DNA of 64,000 bases from a bacterium (GTDB lineage: Bacteria; Orphanbacterota; Orphanbacteria; Orphanbacterales; Orphanbacteraceae). The stretch is from the NCBI GenBank assembly GCA_025782575.1, contig JALGYY010000046.1, positions 124,001 through 188,000 on the forward strand, in the 5' to 3' direction. Below the pieces are notes generated by a model. The model had not been told where the DNA came from and did no database searches. It saw only the letters and a list, made by a program, of their open reading frames with translations. Of the stretch, positions 16,702 through 26,676 are shown in pieces (within the stretch, counting starts at the first letter, position 1; every line of letters begins with the position of its first letter). The translations under genes were made by a program, and so were the position numbers.

Positions 16702-19700
16702 GACGGGCATTTCTCTTTCTTCTTGCCGGCATGATCAGCGCCGGGTTGCTCCCTTTTGAGGTGAACGCCGAAACCCGTCTGGTTCGGGAGGATCGAACCG
16801 GTCTCTCCATCGATTTTGAACTGCCGTCAGTTCGCAGCGAACCAGGTTTTGACGGCTCCGTGATTCTGAGTGCCCCCGGGGCTCCGACGATCGGCCGTTC
16901 CGGCTTCCCGTCAGTGCCTGCAGAAAGCTATCTCATCGCCATCCCCCCGGGTGCCGTCGTCTCGGTTTCGTTCAGCAATCTGCGAGTCGAGGAGACAGAT
17001 CGCTACCCGGTGGCGCCGTATCCATGGTCCGATGACGAAGGGTTCATACCGGCGGAATGGGATCCTTCCCTGTCAGGAGGGCTCTGGCCCGTTTCATGGT
17101 TTGAATTATCCTCACCTAAGAGAATGCGCGATCAAGCCGTGGTCAATCTGACGATCTATCCGGTCCGCCATGATCATTCGACCGGCCGGACGGACATTTT
17201 GCGTTCCGCACGAATCGATGTTCATTTCGCCGGTGGTAAGGATCAGGCGATCCGCCCGCCCGCCTCCCGTTCGCCTGCGTTCGAGACTCTCTACGATCGA
17301 GTCCTGCTGAATGCCGGATCGAGCAGGTCGTGGCGGACTCTTCCGGCCCCTTCGAAGACCGCCCGATCGGGCGATTCATTTCATTCGAGCGACCAATGGA
17401 TGCGGGTCGGGATCGACACGACCGGATTTTATTCCATCGATTACGCGCAGTTCGTGGCGGCAGGAATCACGGATCCCCGTACAGCAATCGGTGACCCGCG
17501 GACGATTCGCGTCTACACGGGAACCGGGCGGGAACTTCCCGAAGCGATCGACGGAGAACGGGACACATGGATGAAACAGACGGCGGTTCTTGTTCGAGGA
17601 GAGAATGACGGTTCGTTCGATCCGGGTGACAGGATCGAGTTCTTTGCGCTCGGGCCCATCGCCTGGGAGGGGGAATACGCCACCGGAGCGGACCCTTACT
17701 ACAATCATATTGAGCATACCTATTCGATTGAGAACGTGTATTGGATCACGTGGAACGGCTCGTTCGAAGAGCCGCAGGCCCCGAGAATGGGAGAATTCGA
17801 CGGGGGGGCAGAAAGCCCCGGCGCGACGAATTCGACGGTCCTGGAGACGTTTCCGGAGTGGCGCCATTTCGAGAAGGACATTTTTGAGGATCTCACACGA
17901 TACGGGACGGACGGCTGGTTCTGGGATCGCTATACCCAGAACGCCACGGACAAATCGTTCCGTAATCTGGCCACCCCCTCTGTCGATTCGACGCAGCCTC
18001 AGAAGCTTCGTGCCTCCTTCATGCACTATGACGAAGGCCGGAATACGGGCGGTACTCAGCGTGCCATTTTCTGGGTAAACGGTGTTCCGGCGGATACACT
18101 CCGATGGAACAGCGCTGATCGGGGGAGCGGAAGCATCCTGTCCGGTGTCCACTCTGCAGAGGGGAACTGGGGGCTTTCTAACAGTACTGTCGTGCGTATC
18201 CTTGTCGATCAGCGCCCGCTTGTGTACCTGGATTGGATTGAGATCGGATACGAACGGCGGTTCACGGTGTCTAATGGCCCGATTCGATTCCGCCTGGAGA
18301 CACCGGGCGATTTCAGCATCCCTATTTCGGGTCTGGGGGGCGAATCGATCCGTCTGTTCGATGTGAGCGAACCGTTCGTTGTAGGAGAGCTGGTCGGTTT
18401 CGAGCAGGACGGAGCGACCGCGGAAGTTTTCATCCGGGTGAGCGAGGCGTCCACCTATCGAACGGTAAGCGAGTCCGAATGGAAGACGCCCGCCAGTTTC
18501 GAGCGAAAAAGCATGCCGGATCTCCGCGAGCCGTCAGAAGGAGCGGAGTATCTCGTGATCGTTTACGACGAATGGGAAGATGAGATTGCTCCGTTGGTCG
18601 AACATCGATCCGGCAAGTATCTAACGAAAACCGTACTCCTCAGCGACGTGTTCGATCAGTTTTCCTGGGGACTCGAGGATGCCATGGCGATTCGTGATTT
18701 CATCGCCCACGCTTATCATAACTGGCCCACACGACCGATATTCGTGCTTCTTGCCGGGGATGCCTCTGCCGATTTCAAGGGGCGCCTCCGATCGGAGATT
18801 TCGAATGACCTTCACACGTTCTTCCGGATCAGCCGCACAGGCGTGGAGGAACTCACCTATCCGACAGACGATCTCTTCACTTATGTAGACCCCCTCGATG
18901 ATCCTGACGATCAGATTCCCGATCTTGCCATTGGCCGATTGCCGGCGAATTCTATCCGCGAGATGGAAATCATGGTCGACAAGCTGGTTCGATATGACCA
19001 GGATCCCGAATTCGGATTGTGGAAGAACAGGATCCTCTTGCTGGCTGATGATGAATTGAAGCCGACCGGAGGCGTGCTTGCCGGAGATTGCGCGTTCCGC
19101 TGGGTTCATACGGTCGACACGGAGACAGCGTCGAAGCTGATTCCCGTTTGCTTTGATATTCAGAAGGTCTATCTGATGGAGTTTCCATTGTCGGCGAACC
19201 TGGAAAAACCGCTCGCACGCGACGCTTATATTGACTGGATCAACGAAGGCTACTTGCTCTCATCCTATATCGGACATGGCGGTTTTCAAAAGATGGCTGA
19301 CGAGAATCTCTTCAATGCCTCACTCGCGACGACTGAGAATATCAGGAACGGTCGGCGGCTCCCTCTCTTTACCGCCTGGTCCTGCTCGATCGGGAGTTTC
19401 GATGTGCCTGACGATAACTCCCTGTCTGAAATTTTTCTTAAGCTGGATACCGGCGGGGCCATCGGCTCCTTCTCCTCGGGGGCGCCTGCATTCGGAAACC
19501 CGAGCGCCCAATTGAATCAGCTCTTTTTCGACCACCTGTTTCCCGCCTGTGGAGTCCGCGTACCGATCGGCCTCGCTGCGATTGCCGCCAAGTCGATATT
19601 CACGAGCGCGACAATCCGTAAATCAAACGACGAGAAGTACAACCTGCTGGGCGATCCCGCGCTCGAGCTGGCGTTCCCCACTTACGGCGTGGAGTTCGAC

Positions 19701-20804
19701 GATCTGGAATCGCTCCGGTTTCAGCGGGGAGCTGAAACAAGCATCCGGGGGACCGTCCTTGATGAAACAGGCGCACCCGCACCGGGATTCAACGGAGATT
19801 GCCTGTTTACGGTACAAGGCATGGCCGACACTTCGGGATATGCATACGATGACAGCCTCTGTCTCGGAACCCCTGAGCGGCCCCGCCCCGAACGGGCGCC
19901 TTACAAGCTTGGCGGGCCTGTCTTCTTCAGGGGGACGGCCGATGTAGTTGCGGGCCGGTTCGAAGTGCCGTTTTTTGTTCCTCTTGATACCCGGATCGGC
20001 GATCTCGGTCAGATCAGGGCATACGTTTTCTCCTCTTCTGCCGCGATAGACGGTGCCGGTGGCTACGATTCGATCGCTGTCGTCCCGGAACCGCCGAACA
20101 GTGAATTCGAGGACCAGGCCGGACCGGATGTGAAAGTAACTGTAGACGGTGCCGAGATACGAGACGGTACATCGTTTACTTCTGAATCGATCTGGCGAAT
20201 CGACCTGGAAGATGAAAGTGGAATCAATTTGCAGGAATCTGACGATTTCTTCAGCATTCATCTCGTATTTGACGGAGGCCGGCCCATCGACCTGACCTCT
20301 CTGTTCGAGTATGACAAGGGAAGCTATCAGAAGGGATCGATCTCATTTCAATTTGTCGATCTTCCCGATGTGTCTATTCGGGAGGGGGGGCATGAGTTCG
20401 CGTTCCGAGCGTCCGATAATCTGAATAACCGGGTCGAAGTCGATCACCAGGTTGTTCTTGTGGCCGAGGGTTCGGAGCTCGAGTTCAATGATATCGTACT
20501 CAGCTACCCCAATCCTTTCGACCCGCGGGAAGAGGAAACGACTTTTTATGTCGACCTTTCGCAAAGCGCCGACATTTCGATCGAGATCTTCACGATTACC
20601 GGAAGGAGAATCAGGCGATTTGAGCGTTGTGCCGCCTTCCCCGGCCAGACGGCACTGGTAGAATGTGTCTGGGATGGTCGGGATCAGGACGGCGATCCGG
20701 TCGCCAACGGGACTTACTTGATCCGTGCCATAGCCGAATCACCGACAGGCGCCCCTCGCGTCGAGACAATCGGAAAGGCCGTGGTACTTCACGGAACGGA
20801 TTGA
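16698..20804 (+). CDS. porU: Exported C25 (gingipain-type) cysteine peptidase, PorU-like, with C-terminal FlgD-like Ig domain
   Basis: The open frame runs from 16359, but I place the start at TTG 16698. It overlaps the upstream stop and begins a proper signal peptide (LRRAFLFLLAGMISAGLLPF). That gives 1368 residues. The catalytic dyad of clan CD peptidases is visible: H860 in SYIGHGGFQ and C896 in FTAWSCSIGSFD. The last 100 residues form an Ig-like domain of the FlgD/sorting type (YPNPFDP, then ISIEIFTITGRRIRRF, GVYLI-like end). In Bacteroidota, PorU is the C25 sortase that removes type IX signals and works with PorV. Here porV is the next gene, which supports the PorU assignment over a simple secreted gingipain. 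Length is within the PorU range. Confidence 0.75.
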   Translation: MRRAFLFLLAGMISAGLLPFEVNAETRLVREDRTGLSIDFELPSVRSEPGFDGSVILSAPGAPTIGRSGFPSVPAESYLIAIPPGAVVSVSFSNLRVEETDRYPVAPYPWSDDEGFIPAEWDPSLSGGLWPVSWFELSSPKRMRDQAVVNLTIYPVRHDHSTGRTDILRSARIDVHFAGGKDQAIRPPASRSPAFETLYDRVLLNAGSSRSWRTLPAPSKTARSGDSFHSSDQWMRVGIDTTGFYSIDYAQFVAAGITDPRTAIGDPRTIRVYTGTGRELPEAIDGERDTWMKQTAVLVRGENDGSFDPGDRIEFFALGPIAWEGEYATGADPYYNHIEHTYSIENVYWITWNGSFEEPQAPRMGEFDGGAESPGATNSTVLETFPEWRHFEKDIFEDLTRYGTDGWFWDRYTQNATDKSFRNLATPSVDSTQPQKLRASFMHYDEGRNTGGTQRAIFWVNGVPADTLRWNSADRGSGSILSGVHSAEGNWGLSNSTVVRILVDQRPLVYLDWIEIGYERRFTVSNGPIRFRLETPGDFSIPISGLGGESIRLFDVSEPFVVGELVGFEQDGATAEVFIRVSEASTYRTVSESEWKTPASFERKSMPDLREPSEGAEYLVIVYDEWEDEIAPLVEHRSGKYLTKTVLLSDVFDQFSWGLEDAMAIRDFIAHAYHNWPTRPIFVLLAGDASADFKGRLRSEISNDLHTFFRISRTGVEELTYPTDDLFTYVDPLDDPDDQIPDLAIGRLPANSIREMEIMVDKLVRYDQDPEFGLWKNRILLLADDELKPTGGVLAGDCAFRWVHTVDTETASKLIPVCFDIQKVYLMEFPLSANLEKPLARDAYIDWINEGYLLSSYIGHGGFQKMADENLFNASLATTENIRNGRRLPLFTAWSCSIGSFDVPDDNSLSEIFLKLDTGGAIGSFSSGAPAFGNPSAQLNQLFFDHLFPACGVRVPIGLAAIAAKSIFTSATIRKSNDEKYNLLGDPALELAFPTYGVEFDDLESLRFQRGAETSIRGTVLDETGAPAPGFNGDCLFTVQGMADTSGYAYDDSLCLGTPERPRPERAPYKLGGPVFFRGTADVVAGRFEVPFFVPLDTRIGDLGQIRAYVFSSSAAIDGAGGYDSIAVVPEPPNSEFEDQAGPDVKVTVDGAEIRDGTSFTSESIWRIDLEDESGINLQESDDFFSIHLVFDGGRPIDLTSLFEYDKGSYQKGSISFQFVDLPDVSIREGGHEFAFRASDNLNNRVEVDHQVVLVAEGSELEFNDIVLSYPNPFDPREEETTFYVDLSQSADISIEIFTITGRRIRRFERCAAFPGQTALVECVWDGRDQDGDPVANGTYLIRAIAESPTGAPRVETIGKAVVLHGTD

Positions 20805-20817
20805 ATCTGTCCGTTCC
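20793..20817 (+). terminator. Stem-loop across the end of the C25 gene, possible weak terminator
   Basis: GGAACGGA (20793-20800) and TCCGTTCC (20810-20817) form a perfect 8-base stem with a 9-base loop that contains the stop codon. It is followed by a T-rich but interrupted stretch (TGTATTTGTTTG). It could attenuate transcription before porV or stabilise the mRNA end. Confidence 0.4.
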
Positions 20818-20881
20818 CTGTATTTGTTTGTAGAATAGAACGATCCGGCCCAGCGCCGGTTCCTGAGAGGAGCAGATAGTC

Positions 20882-21850
20882 ATGTTTCATTGTCGTTACG
20901 GGATGGTCGCCCTGTTATTGCTGCTGGCGCCTTCCGCATTCGCTGTTTCAACGGGAGCTCCCGCGTCGATCGCTCCGCTTCTGACCCCCAATGCAAGGGC
21001 GGCCGGAATGGGTCAGGCCTTTGTCGCGGTCGCGGACGATGCGTCGGCCACGTTCTGGAACCCGGGTGGTCTAGCCTGGCAGACCAAGCCGGATATTACC
21101 CTCATGTACTCGAAGCTGGCGGAGGGGCTGGCCGATGACATTTCGTACAACTACCTCGCTTACTCCAAGCCGATGTGGGGTGGTGGTGCCGGATTCAGCA
21201 TTCTTTTTCTGAATCTCGGTGAGTCGGATATCGTTCTGGAAGACGGCGAGACGATTGACCAGTTCAATTCCTTCGACTTCATCCCCATGGTCTCATACGG
21301 TGCGCTGCTCACACCGAATCTCGCGTATGGTGCATCGTTCAAGTTTATCTATTCCAAGCTCTCTCCGCAGATCAAGGAACTGGGGATCGATGACGGAACC
21401 GGGATCTCGGTGGGAGGCGATGTATCCCTTCTCTACCGGATGCCGGACTGGAATCTGCGATTCGGTCTTCTCGTGCAGAATCTAGGGCTGGATATCGTTT
21501 ATAACGATCAGAACCAGGCTGAACCGCTTCCCCGCAATACAAAGGCGGGCGTAGCGTGGTATGCGTTTGACTCGGTCCTGCACCATCTGCTTCTCGTCGC
21601 AGAGGTAACCAAGGACCTCGTGTTTCTGGACGGCGACGTGATTGACAAATTCGGGCTCGAATACGAGTACTACGATATGGCGGCAGGCCGGATCGGGTAT
21701 ATCTACGACACCGAGGGAAACATCACGGATCTGACCTACGGTGTCGGTCTGAACATCAAGTCGATCAATGCGAGGTTCGACTATGCATCGGTTCCGCAGG
21801 CGGAAGGACTGCCGAGAGTGAATCGGTTCGCGCTTGGTTTTACGTACTAG
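20882..21850 (+). CDS. porV: PorV/PorQ-family outer-membrane protein
   Basis: The 322-residue barrel protein has a signal peptide (MFHCRYGMVALLLLLAPSAFA). It then has the hallmark N-terminal sequence of the PorV/UPF0164 family: PNARAAGMGQAFVAVADDAS, followed by ATFWNPGGLA. The C-terminus RVNRFALGFTY ends in an aromatic residue, as in BAM substrates. In Bacteroidota, PorV shuttles type IX cargo from the translocon to PorU at the outer membrane. The gene lies 77 bases after the PorU-like gene with AGGAG upstream, and is followed by a sorted M6 peptidase. PorQ or a FadL-like porin is the main alternative; the neighbours favour PorV. Confidence 0.78.
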   Translation: MFHCRYGMVALLLLLAPSAFAVSTGAPASIAPLLTPNARAAGMGQAFVAVADDASATFWNPGGLAWQTKPDITLMYSKLAEGLADDISYNYLAYSKPMWGGGAGFSILFLNLGESDIVLEDGETIDQFNSFDFIPMVSYGALLTPNLAYGASFKFIYSKLSPQIKELGIDDGTGISVGGDVSLLYRMPDWNLRFGLLVQNLGLDIVYNDQNQAEPLPRNTKAGVAWYAFDSVLHHLLLVAEVTKDLVFLDGDVIDKFGLEYEYYDMAAGRIGYIYDTEGNITDLTYGVGLNIKSINARFDYASVPQAEGLPRVNRFALGFTY

Positions 21851-21902
21851 CGTCTTTTATAGAAATCGGATCTGGTCGGGTTCGAACGACGAGGGGAAAA
21901 GG

Positions 21903-24900
21903 GTGAACCGGATCGGGATTCCTGCTTCATTGCTTCTGGGCGGACTGCTCCTCCTGCCCGGGATTGGTGCGGCGGAACCTGATGGCTTGCCCCTCTCACG
22001 GCTCGCTCCCGAAACAAGAGCCGAAATTCTGAAGCAGCTCCCGAAAAAGAGTATGGGCTGTGTGATCGGCGACGGACCTCTCCGTTCTCCTCTTCGGGGA
22101 GCGGGACGAACCTATGCCGACCTCCTCAAAGGTGTAGGCGAGTCCGGGCCGGACACGATCCGGGTGGCTCTCTTCCGCATTGAGTGGGAGGAAGACAGTG
22201 CCGGGGATCTGACGACCGCGGATAACGGGCGTTTCCTGGTCGAGCCTGATCCAGACTGGCCGAATATAGTGGATGCTCCGCCTCATGACTCGGTCTACTT
22301 TCATACCCATATGGAAGTGCTCCGGACATTTATCCGTGAACAGTCCTACGGCAAGCTTCATGTGGAATGGGATATCTATCCCAAGTCTCTCTCCGGTGCG
22401 TACCGGCTTCACGACACATCGGACTACTTGCCGGAGGGTGATCCCTCCGGGTGGGATTTGATCCAGCGATCGGATCTCCTCGTCAAGTTCAGTACGGATG
22501 CAATCGTCCTCGTCGACACTGTCGATCCATCCGTCCGTTTTTCCGACTATGACGGGTATCTTCTCTTTCATGCGGGCCCGGATGTCCAGACCGATATCAA
22601 CCGCGATTCTCCCGGTGATATTCCCAGTTTCTTTCTCACGCTCGGGGACAGCGACTTCGTTCTTGTCGACATCGATGCGTCGGCCGGCACAGCCGATACG
22701 GTTTGGAACATGACCGTTGTTCCGGAGTACGATAGCCAGGACGGTTTTATATTCGGTGTGAACGGTGTTCTGGCCCACGAGTTCGGCCATCAACTGGGAC
22801 TTCCCGATCTTTACAATACGAATACGTTCTGGCCCGCTGTCGGGCAATGGGATCTGATGGACAGTGGCGGACTGGTTTCGATCGATGGAGGAGGCGTTTT
22901 CCTGACCGGGATCATTCCGGGTTCGTTCAGCGCCTGGTCAAAAGTCTATCTTGGCTGGGTTACGCCCCGAATCATGAACTCTCCCGGCTCGTTCTCCCTT
23001 GCAGCCGCTACTCATCCTTCTCCCCCGGAAGATTCTGATCGGTACGCCCTGATTCCGCTGAACGATCAGGAGTATTACCTGCTGGAGAACAGGATGGGTC
23101 TCGCTCCTGTGGATCGATTCGCCGCTCGTCAGGATACGGTGAACGGCGTCATTCTCGGGCCGGTCGACTTCGATGACAGCGATACCTTTACTTTTGATTA
23201 CGACTTCTCCCTTCCCGGCTGGGGGACGTTGATCTGGCACATAAACGAACGCCACTTCGATCCTTTCAGTCTTGCGGCAAACATTGTAAACGTGAACTTC
23301 TTCGACCGGGCCCTCGAACTGGAAGAAGCTGACGGCATCAAAGATCTGGGGAATCCCTTCTCGGCTTTCTGGGACGGGAGTTCCCAGGATCCCTGGTTCG
23401 AGGGGAATGCCACGCGGTTCGGGCCGGATACGCGGCCGAACAGCGATCTGACCGACGGCGCGCGATCGATGGTAGAAGTGAACGTCTTCGGCGAAGCGGA
23501 TTCCCTGATGACGATCCAGGTCGATCTCCGGCCGAATATTCCCGGGTTCCCCCTCCCCCTGACCGCCGATTCGACGATTGTCGAGCCGGCCGGTCTGCTG
23601 CAGCCGGCTGTTGATCAGCTGCTTGCGTTCTGGATTTCGATCGACTCGCTCGACGAGCTGATCGGGGGGGTGACATCGGCGCAAGTGAAAGGGGACGAGC
23701 TGATCGTACGGCGAGCGCTCTTTCCGGAGCTGCCCGTTACATTTGCGGTGGCCGGTGAGCTGCGGGTGGAAGGGAAAAGCATTCCCGTTCCATTCAATGA
23801 AGCGGTTACGATTGCGGGTGGCCGGCTTTATGAAATCGATCCTGCTGAGGACGACCTGATTCGTGATGTCGGACCGATCCGCCCGGGGAATGTTCAGGCC
23901 GACCCTCTATTGCTGGATACAGACGGGGACGGGTTTGACGAGGTCATTATCGCGGTCGGAGATTCGATCGCGGCGTATCGCCTGGTGGCCGATTCGCTCG
24001 AGATTATTTGGGAAGCGGCTCTCGCGGGAACGCTTGCATCCAATCTTTCCGCTTACAGGAACGAATCGACGATCGACATTCGTTACGTAACGACCGCCGG
24101 CGGTTTTTACCGGCTGGACTTCACCACGGACGGCCCTGACTATCCGGCGACCGTCTCTGTGGCCGATCTGGGCCGCACTGTTTACGCCAGTCTGGTTAAT
24201 GGCGATCTGGCTAGAGAGGGTAATCGCGACTGGATCGTAGCGCTGGCCGAAGGGTCCGTGCATGCCTGGAATTCCAGAGGGGAGATTCGCGATGGTTGGC
24301 CGGTTGAACTCGTCCGGCCCTTGACCGGAGATCTTTTCTTTTCTGATGAAGATGGCGACGGTTTTCCCGAAGTGGCTGTTCCGTCTGACCAGTCTCTTCT
24401 GCTTCTCGAGAGAAATGGTGTCCCGTCGACCGATACTCCTCTTCGGATTCCGACGATTCTCGATCTGGGATTCCCTCTCGTCGCGAACGGATTGTCCGGC
24501 CCGGTGAGTCATGATGGTCGCTCGCTCCCGATCATGGGTGATGCTGGTGGACGGATCTGGAGCTGGGTCTCAGGGGAAAAGGTATTAGACGGCTGGCCGG
24601 TCTCTACAGGAACGTGGAGCACGATTCTGAACGCCGGGCCTCTGCTACGGAATCATGAGGAGTGGAGTCTCTATGCTGAATCGCGGGACGGCTTCGTCTA
24701 TGCATTTCCCCTCGGCATTGACAGGGATGAACCCTTCCTCTGGACCGGGCCGGGAGGGGGCGCGGCCGGTCGGAACGGGCTCGTGACTGACCTTCTCGAT
24801 CCTGCTGAAAACCCGGCAGGCGGACCGGCGCGAATTCTGGAAGCTTACTGCTACCCCAATCCGGTACGGAGGGGGCGGCCGTTACTTCGATACGAGCTTT

Positions 24901-25091
24901 CCGCTGACGCGGATGTTAAAGTGGATCTGGTCGATCTTGCGGGACAGCAACTCAGCGCATTTCGAGCGGCGGGTCGTTTCGGTTCGAATGAACTCGTACT
25001 CGAAACCGATCATCTTGCCAGTGGCGTCTACTATCTCCGCGTCGAAGCGGAAGGGGATGTGGAGTTCGTAAAGATGGCGATCATTCGATGA
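21903..25091 (+). CDS. Secreted M6-type metallopeptidase with C-terminal type IX sorting domain
   Basis: The start is GTG 21903 behind GAGGGGAAAAGG, giving VNRIGIPASLLLGGLLLLPG as the signal peptide; the frame upstream reads through the end of porV. The protein is 1062 residues. The zinc site is HEFGHQLGLPD (292-302), as in immune inhibitor A-type (M6) peptidases. A long beta-rich middle follows, with FG-GAP/propeller-like repeats such as DTDGDGFDEVIIAVG and SDEDGDGFPEVAVPS, which suggest calcium-binding loops. The last 85 residues match a type A sorting domain: CYPNPVRRGRPLLRYEL, then VDLVDLAGQQL, then ASGVYYLRVEAEG and the KMAIIR end. It is the obvious client of the adjacent PorU/PorV pair. 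Confidence 0.85.
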   Translation: MNRIGIPASLLLGGLLLLPGIGAAEPDGLPLSRLAPETRAEILKQLPKKSMGCVIGDGPLRSPLRGAGRTYADLLKGVGESGPDTIRVALFRIEWEEDSAGDLTTADNGRFLVEPDPDWPNIVDAPPHDSVYFHTHMEVLRTFIREQSYGKLHVEWDIYPKSLSGAYRLHDTSDYLPEGDPSGWDLIQRSDLLVKFSTDAIVLVDTVDPSVRFSDYDGYLLFHAGPDVQTDINRDSPGDIPSFFLTLGDSDFVLVDIDASAGTADTVWNMTVVPEYDSQDGFIFGVNGVLAHEFGHQLGLPDLYNTNTFWPAVGQWDLMDSGGLVSIDGGGVFLTGIIPGSFSAWSKVYLGWVTPRIMNSPGSFSLAAATHPSPPEDSDRYALIPLNDQEYYLLENRMGLAPVDRFAARQDTVNGVILGPVDFDDSDTFTFDYDFSLPGWGTLIWHINERHFDPFSLAANIVNVNFFDRALELEEADGIKDLGNPFSAFWDGSSQDPWFEGNATRFGPDTRPNSDLTDGARSMVEVNVFGEADSLMTIQVDLRPNIPGFPLPLTADSTIVEPAGLLQPAVDQLLAFWISIDSLDELIGGVTSAQVKGDELIVRRALFPELPVTFAVAGELRVEGKSIPVPFNEAVTIAGGRLYEIDPAEDDLIRDVGPIRPGNVQADPLLLDTDGDGFDEVIIAVGDSIAAYRLVADSLEIIWEAALAGTLASNLSAYRNESTIDIRYVTTAGGFYRLDFTTDGPDYPATVSVADLGRTVYASLVNGDLAREGNRDWIVALAEGSVHAWNSRGEIRDGWPVELVRPLTGDLFFSDEDGDGFPEVAVPSDQSLLLLERNGVPSTDTPLRIPTILDLGFPLVANGLSGPVSHDGRSLPIMGDAGGRIWSWVSGEKVLDGWPVSTGTWSTILNAGPLLRNHEEWSLYAESRDGFVYAFPLGIDRDEPFLWTGPGGGAAGRNGLVTDLLDPAENPAGGPARILEAYCYPNPVRRGRPLLRYELSADADVKVDLVDLAGQQLSAFRAAGRFGSNELVLETDHLASGVYYLRVEAEGDVEFVKMAIIR

Positions 25092-25897
25092 TTGATGGAA
25101 TGAAAGGGAAGATGAACAGGTTACTCCTGCTCTTGCTGCCGGCCGCTATTCTGGTGGCCTCCCCCTGGGCGGCGAGCGCCGGAGCTGATGACCTGGACGG
25201 CGCGATGCGAGTGGCGATTCACTCTCTCCCGCCGCCGGAGGACGCTTTTGAAGTCGGATCCCGGTCAGCCCATCCGTCTCCCAGAAACGCGTTCATCATG
25301 TCACTTGCTGTGCCTGGCCTCGGGCAGCTCTATAACGCGGGATGGAATGTTCTGAGCTACGACGGTCTCCGCGCCGCCGGCTACGCCACGTTCGAGGTGG
25401 TCGGATTCGTTCAGCATGCGGACTATCAGGATCGCGGAGACGCCCAGCAGGTGACCTACCGGGCTTTCGCTGATACAGCCTGGGACTGGAAGGAAGAGTG
25501 TGCCAGTTTCAACGGGGGAGACGGCGCTCTGCTTGAAGATCCGCGCCCCGGATTTACCGGCGAGCCGGACTGGCTCGAATTCTATGAAGACATACACAAG
25601 CTCGACAAGTGGGTCTGCGGCTGGCACGATTTCGAAAGCTATTCCGAGTACGAGCCGAACACGGGGACGCCCAACAGACGGGAGTACACCGAGATGAGAC
25701 GAAAGCAGAACGATCTGCTTGGAACATCAAGGAACTGGATCGTCGCGATCGGAGTGAACCATTTCGTATCCGCATTCGACGCATTCTTCACGGCTCGGAA
25801 CCGTGCGGGCGGCGGCGATGATGAAGGCCTCACCATCGACTTCGGACGGCCCGGCACCGGCACGGGTGGCACCTTGTCGCTTGCCTGGAAATTTTAG
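25088..25897 (+). CDS. Exported protein of the DUF5683-like type, copy 1
   Basis: This 269-residue protein has a signal peptide (ending near PWAASAGA) and the core AFIMSLAVPGLGQLYNAGW. That core is the 'PGLGQ-x-YNG' signature seen in DUF5683-type envelope proteins of the FCB group. A central hydrophilic region rich in Trp, Asp and Glu follows, then a hydrophobic stretch (NWIVAIGVNHFVSAFDAFF) and a tail ending LSLAWKF, an outer-membrane-style terminal aromatic. ATG 25088 overlaps the M6 stop (ATGA). It is paralogous to the next gene. Function is unknown; envelope location is inferred. Confidence 0.6.
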   Translation: MIDGMKGKMNRLLLLLLPAAILVASPWAASAGADDLDGAMRVAIHSLPPPEDAFEVGSRSAHPSPRNAFIMSLAVPGLGQLYNAGWNVLSYDGLRAAGYATFEVVGFVQHADYQDRGDAQQVTYRAFADTAWDWKEECASFNGGDGALLEDPRPGFTGEPDWLEFYEDIHKLDKWVCGWHDFESYSEYEPNTGTPNRREYTEMRRKQNDLLGTSRNWIVAIGVNHFVSAFDAFFTARNRAGGGDDEGLTIDFGRPGTGTGGTLSLAWKF

Positions 25898-25906
25898 GGG
25901 GATCAT

Positions 25907-26668
25907 TTGAAACGGCGTTTCTTCGTACTGGTTCTCCTCTTGCTCACGCTCCCGGTGACGGCGGCGAGCGGCGATCTGGATCACGCGTTCCGGACGGCAT
26001 GGCAGCAGGATTCGGATCATTTTGAAATCAGCGAGCCTCAGTCAGGTGAATCGGTCAACACGAAGCAGAAAGCGCTCCTCTATTCCGTGCTCCTCCCCGG
26101 TCTCGGCCAGTATCACAACGGCGACCGAACCAAGAGCAAAGTCTTCTTCGGGTTAGAGGCGGCGATATGGGCCAGTTTCATCGTATTCAAATCCCAGGAG
26201 GCTCTTCGAACGAACGACTTCGAAGAGTACGCCGGCGCTTTCGCCGAAGTCGACCCAGGTGATTATGATGAAGAGTTTTATCGAATCCTTACGATCTATG
26301 ACGATGTAGGGGACTACAACACCTCCGTCGCGATCGATGCGCGTGCCATATTCGGTTCAGAAGCATCAGAGTCGAAGTCGGCTTACATTGCGGAGAACAG
26401 CTTCGGATCGGACAAGAATTTCAGATGGAGTTCGAATGGACATCGACTCGAATATCGTTTGATTCGTAACGACGCGCGGGATTCGGGGCAGCGGGCGGAC
26501 TTCTCGATTGTCGCCGCGGTGATCAACCGGGCGATCAGTGCGGTTGAAGCGACGCGGAGTGCGGGCAAGCTGCAGGCGCTCAGCCGTGCGGCCAGTCACC
26601 TTCGTGTCCTGCCCCCGGAGGAGGGAGAGCCGGCGCGGCTCCGATTCGCCCTCCGCACGACATTCTGA
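25907..26668 (+). CDS. Exported protein of the DUF5683-like type, copy 2
   Basis: The start is TTG 25907 behind AGGGGGATC. The protein has 253 residues with a signal peptide (MKRRFFVLVLLLLTLPVTAASG) and then ALLYSVLLPGLGQYHNGDRT, the same 'LPGLGQ-Y-NG' core as the preceding gene. A hydrophobic segment follows (VFFGLEAAIWASFIVFKSQ). A second helical, Ala-rich part (AVINRAISAVEATRSAGK) precedes a C-terminus rich in Arg that ends LRFALRTTF. The gene pair looks like a tandem duplication that has diverged strongly. Function unknown. Confidence 0.6.
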   Translation: MKRRFFVLVLLLLTLPVTAASGDLDHAFRTAWQQDSDHFEISEPQSGESVNTKQKALLYSVLLPGLGQYHNGDRTKSKVFFGLEAAIWASFIVFKSQEALRTNDFEEYAGAFAEVDPGDYDEEFYRILTIYDDVGDYNTSVAIDARAIFGSEASESKSAYIAENSFGSDKNFRWSSNGHRLEYRLIRNDARDSGQRADFSIVAAVINRAISAVEATRSAGKLQALSRAASHLRVLPPEEGEPARLRFALRTTF

Positions 26669-26676
26669 GTACTCTC

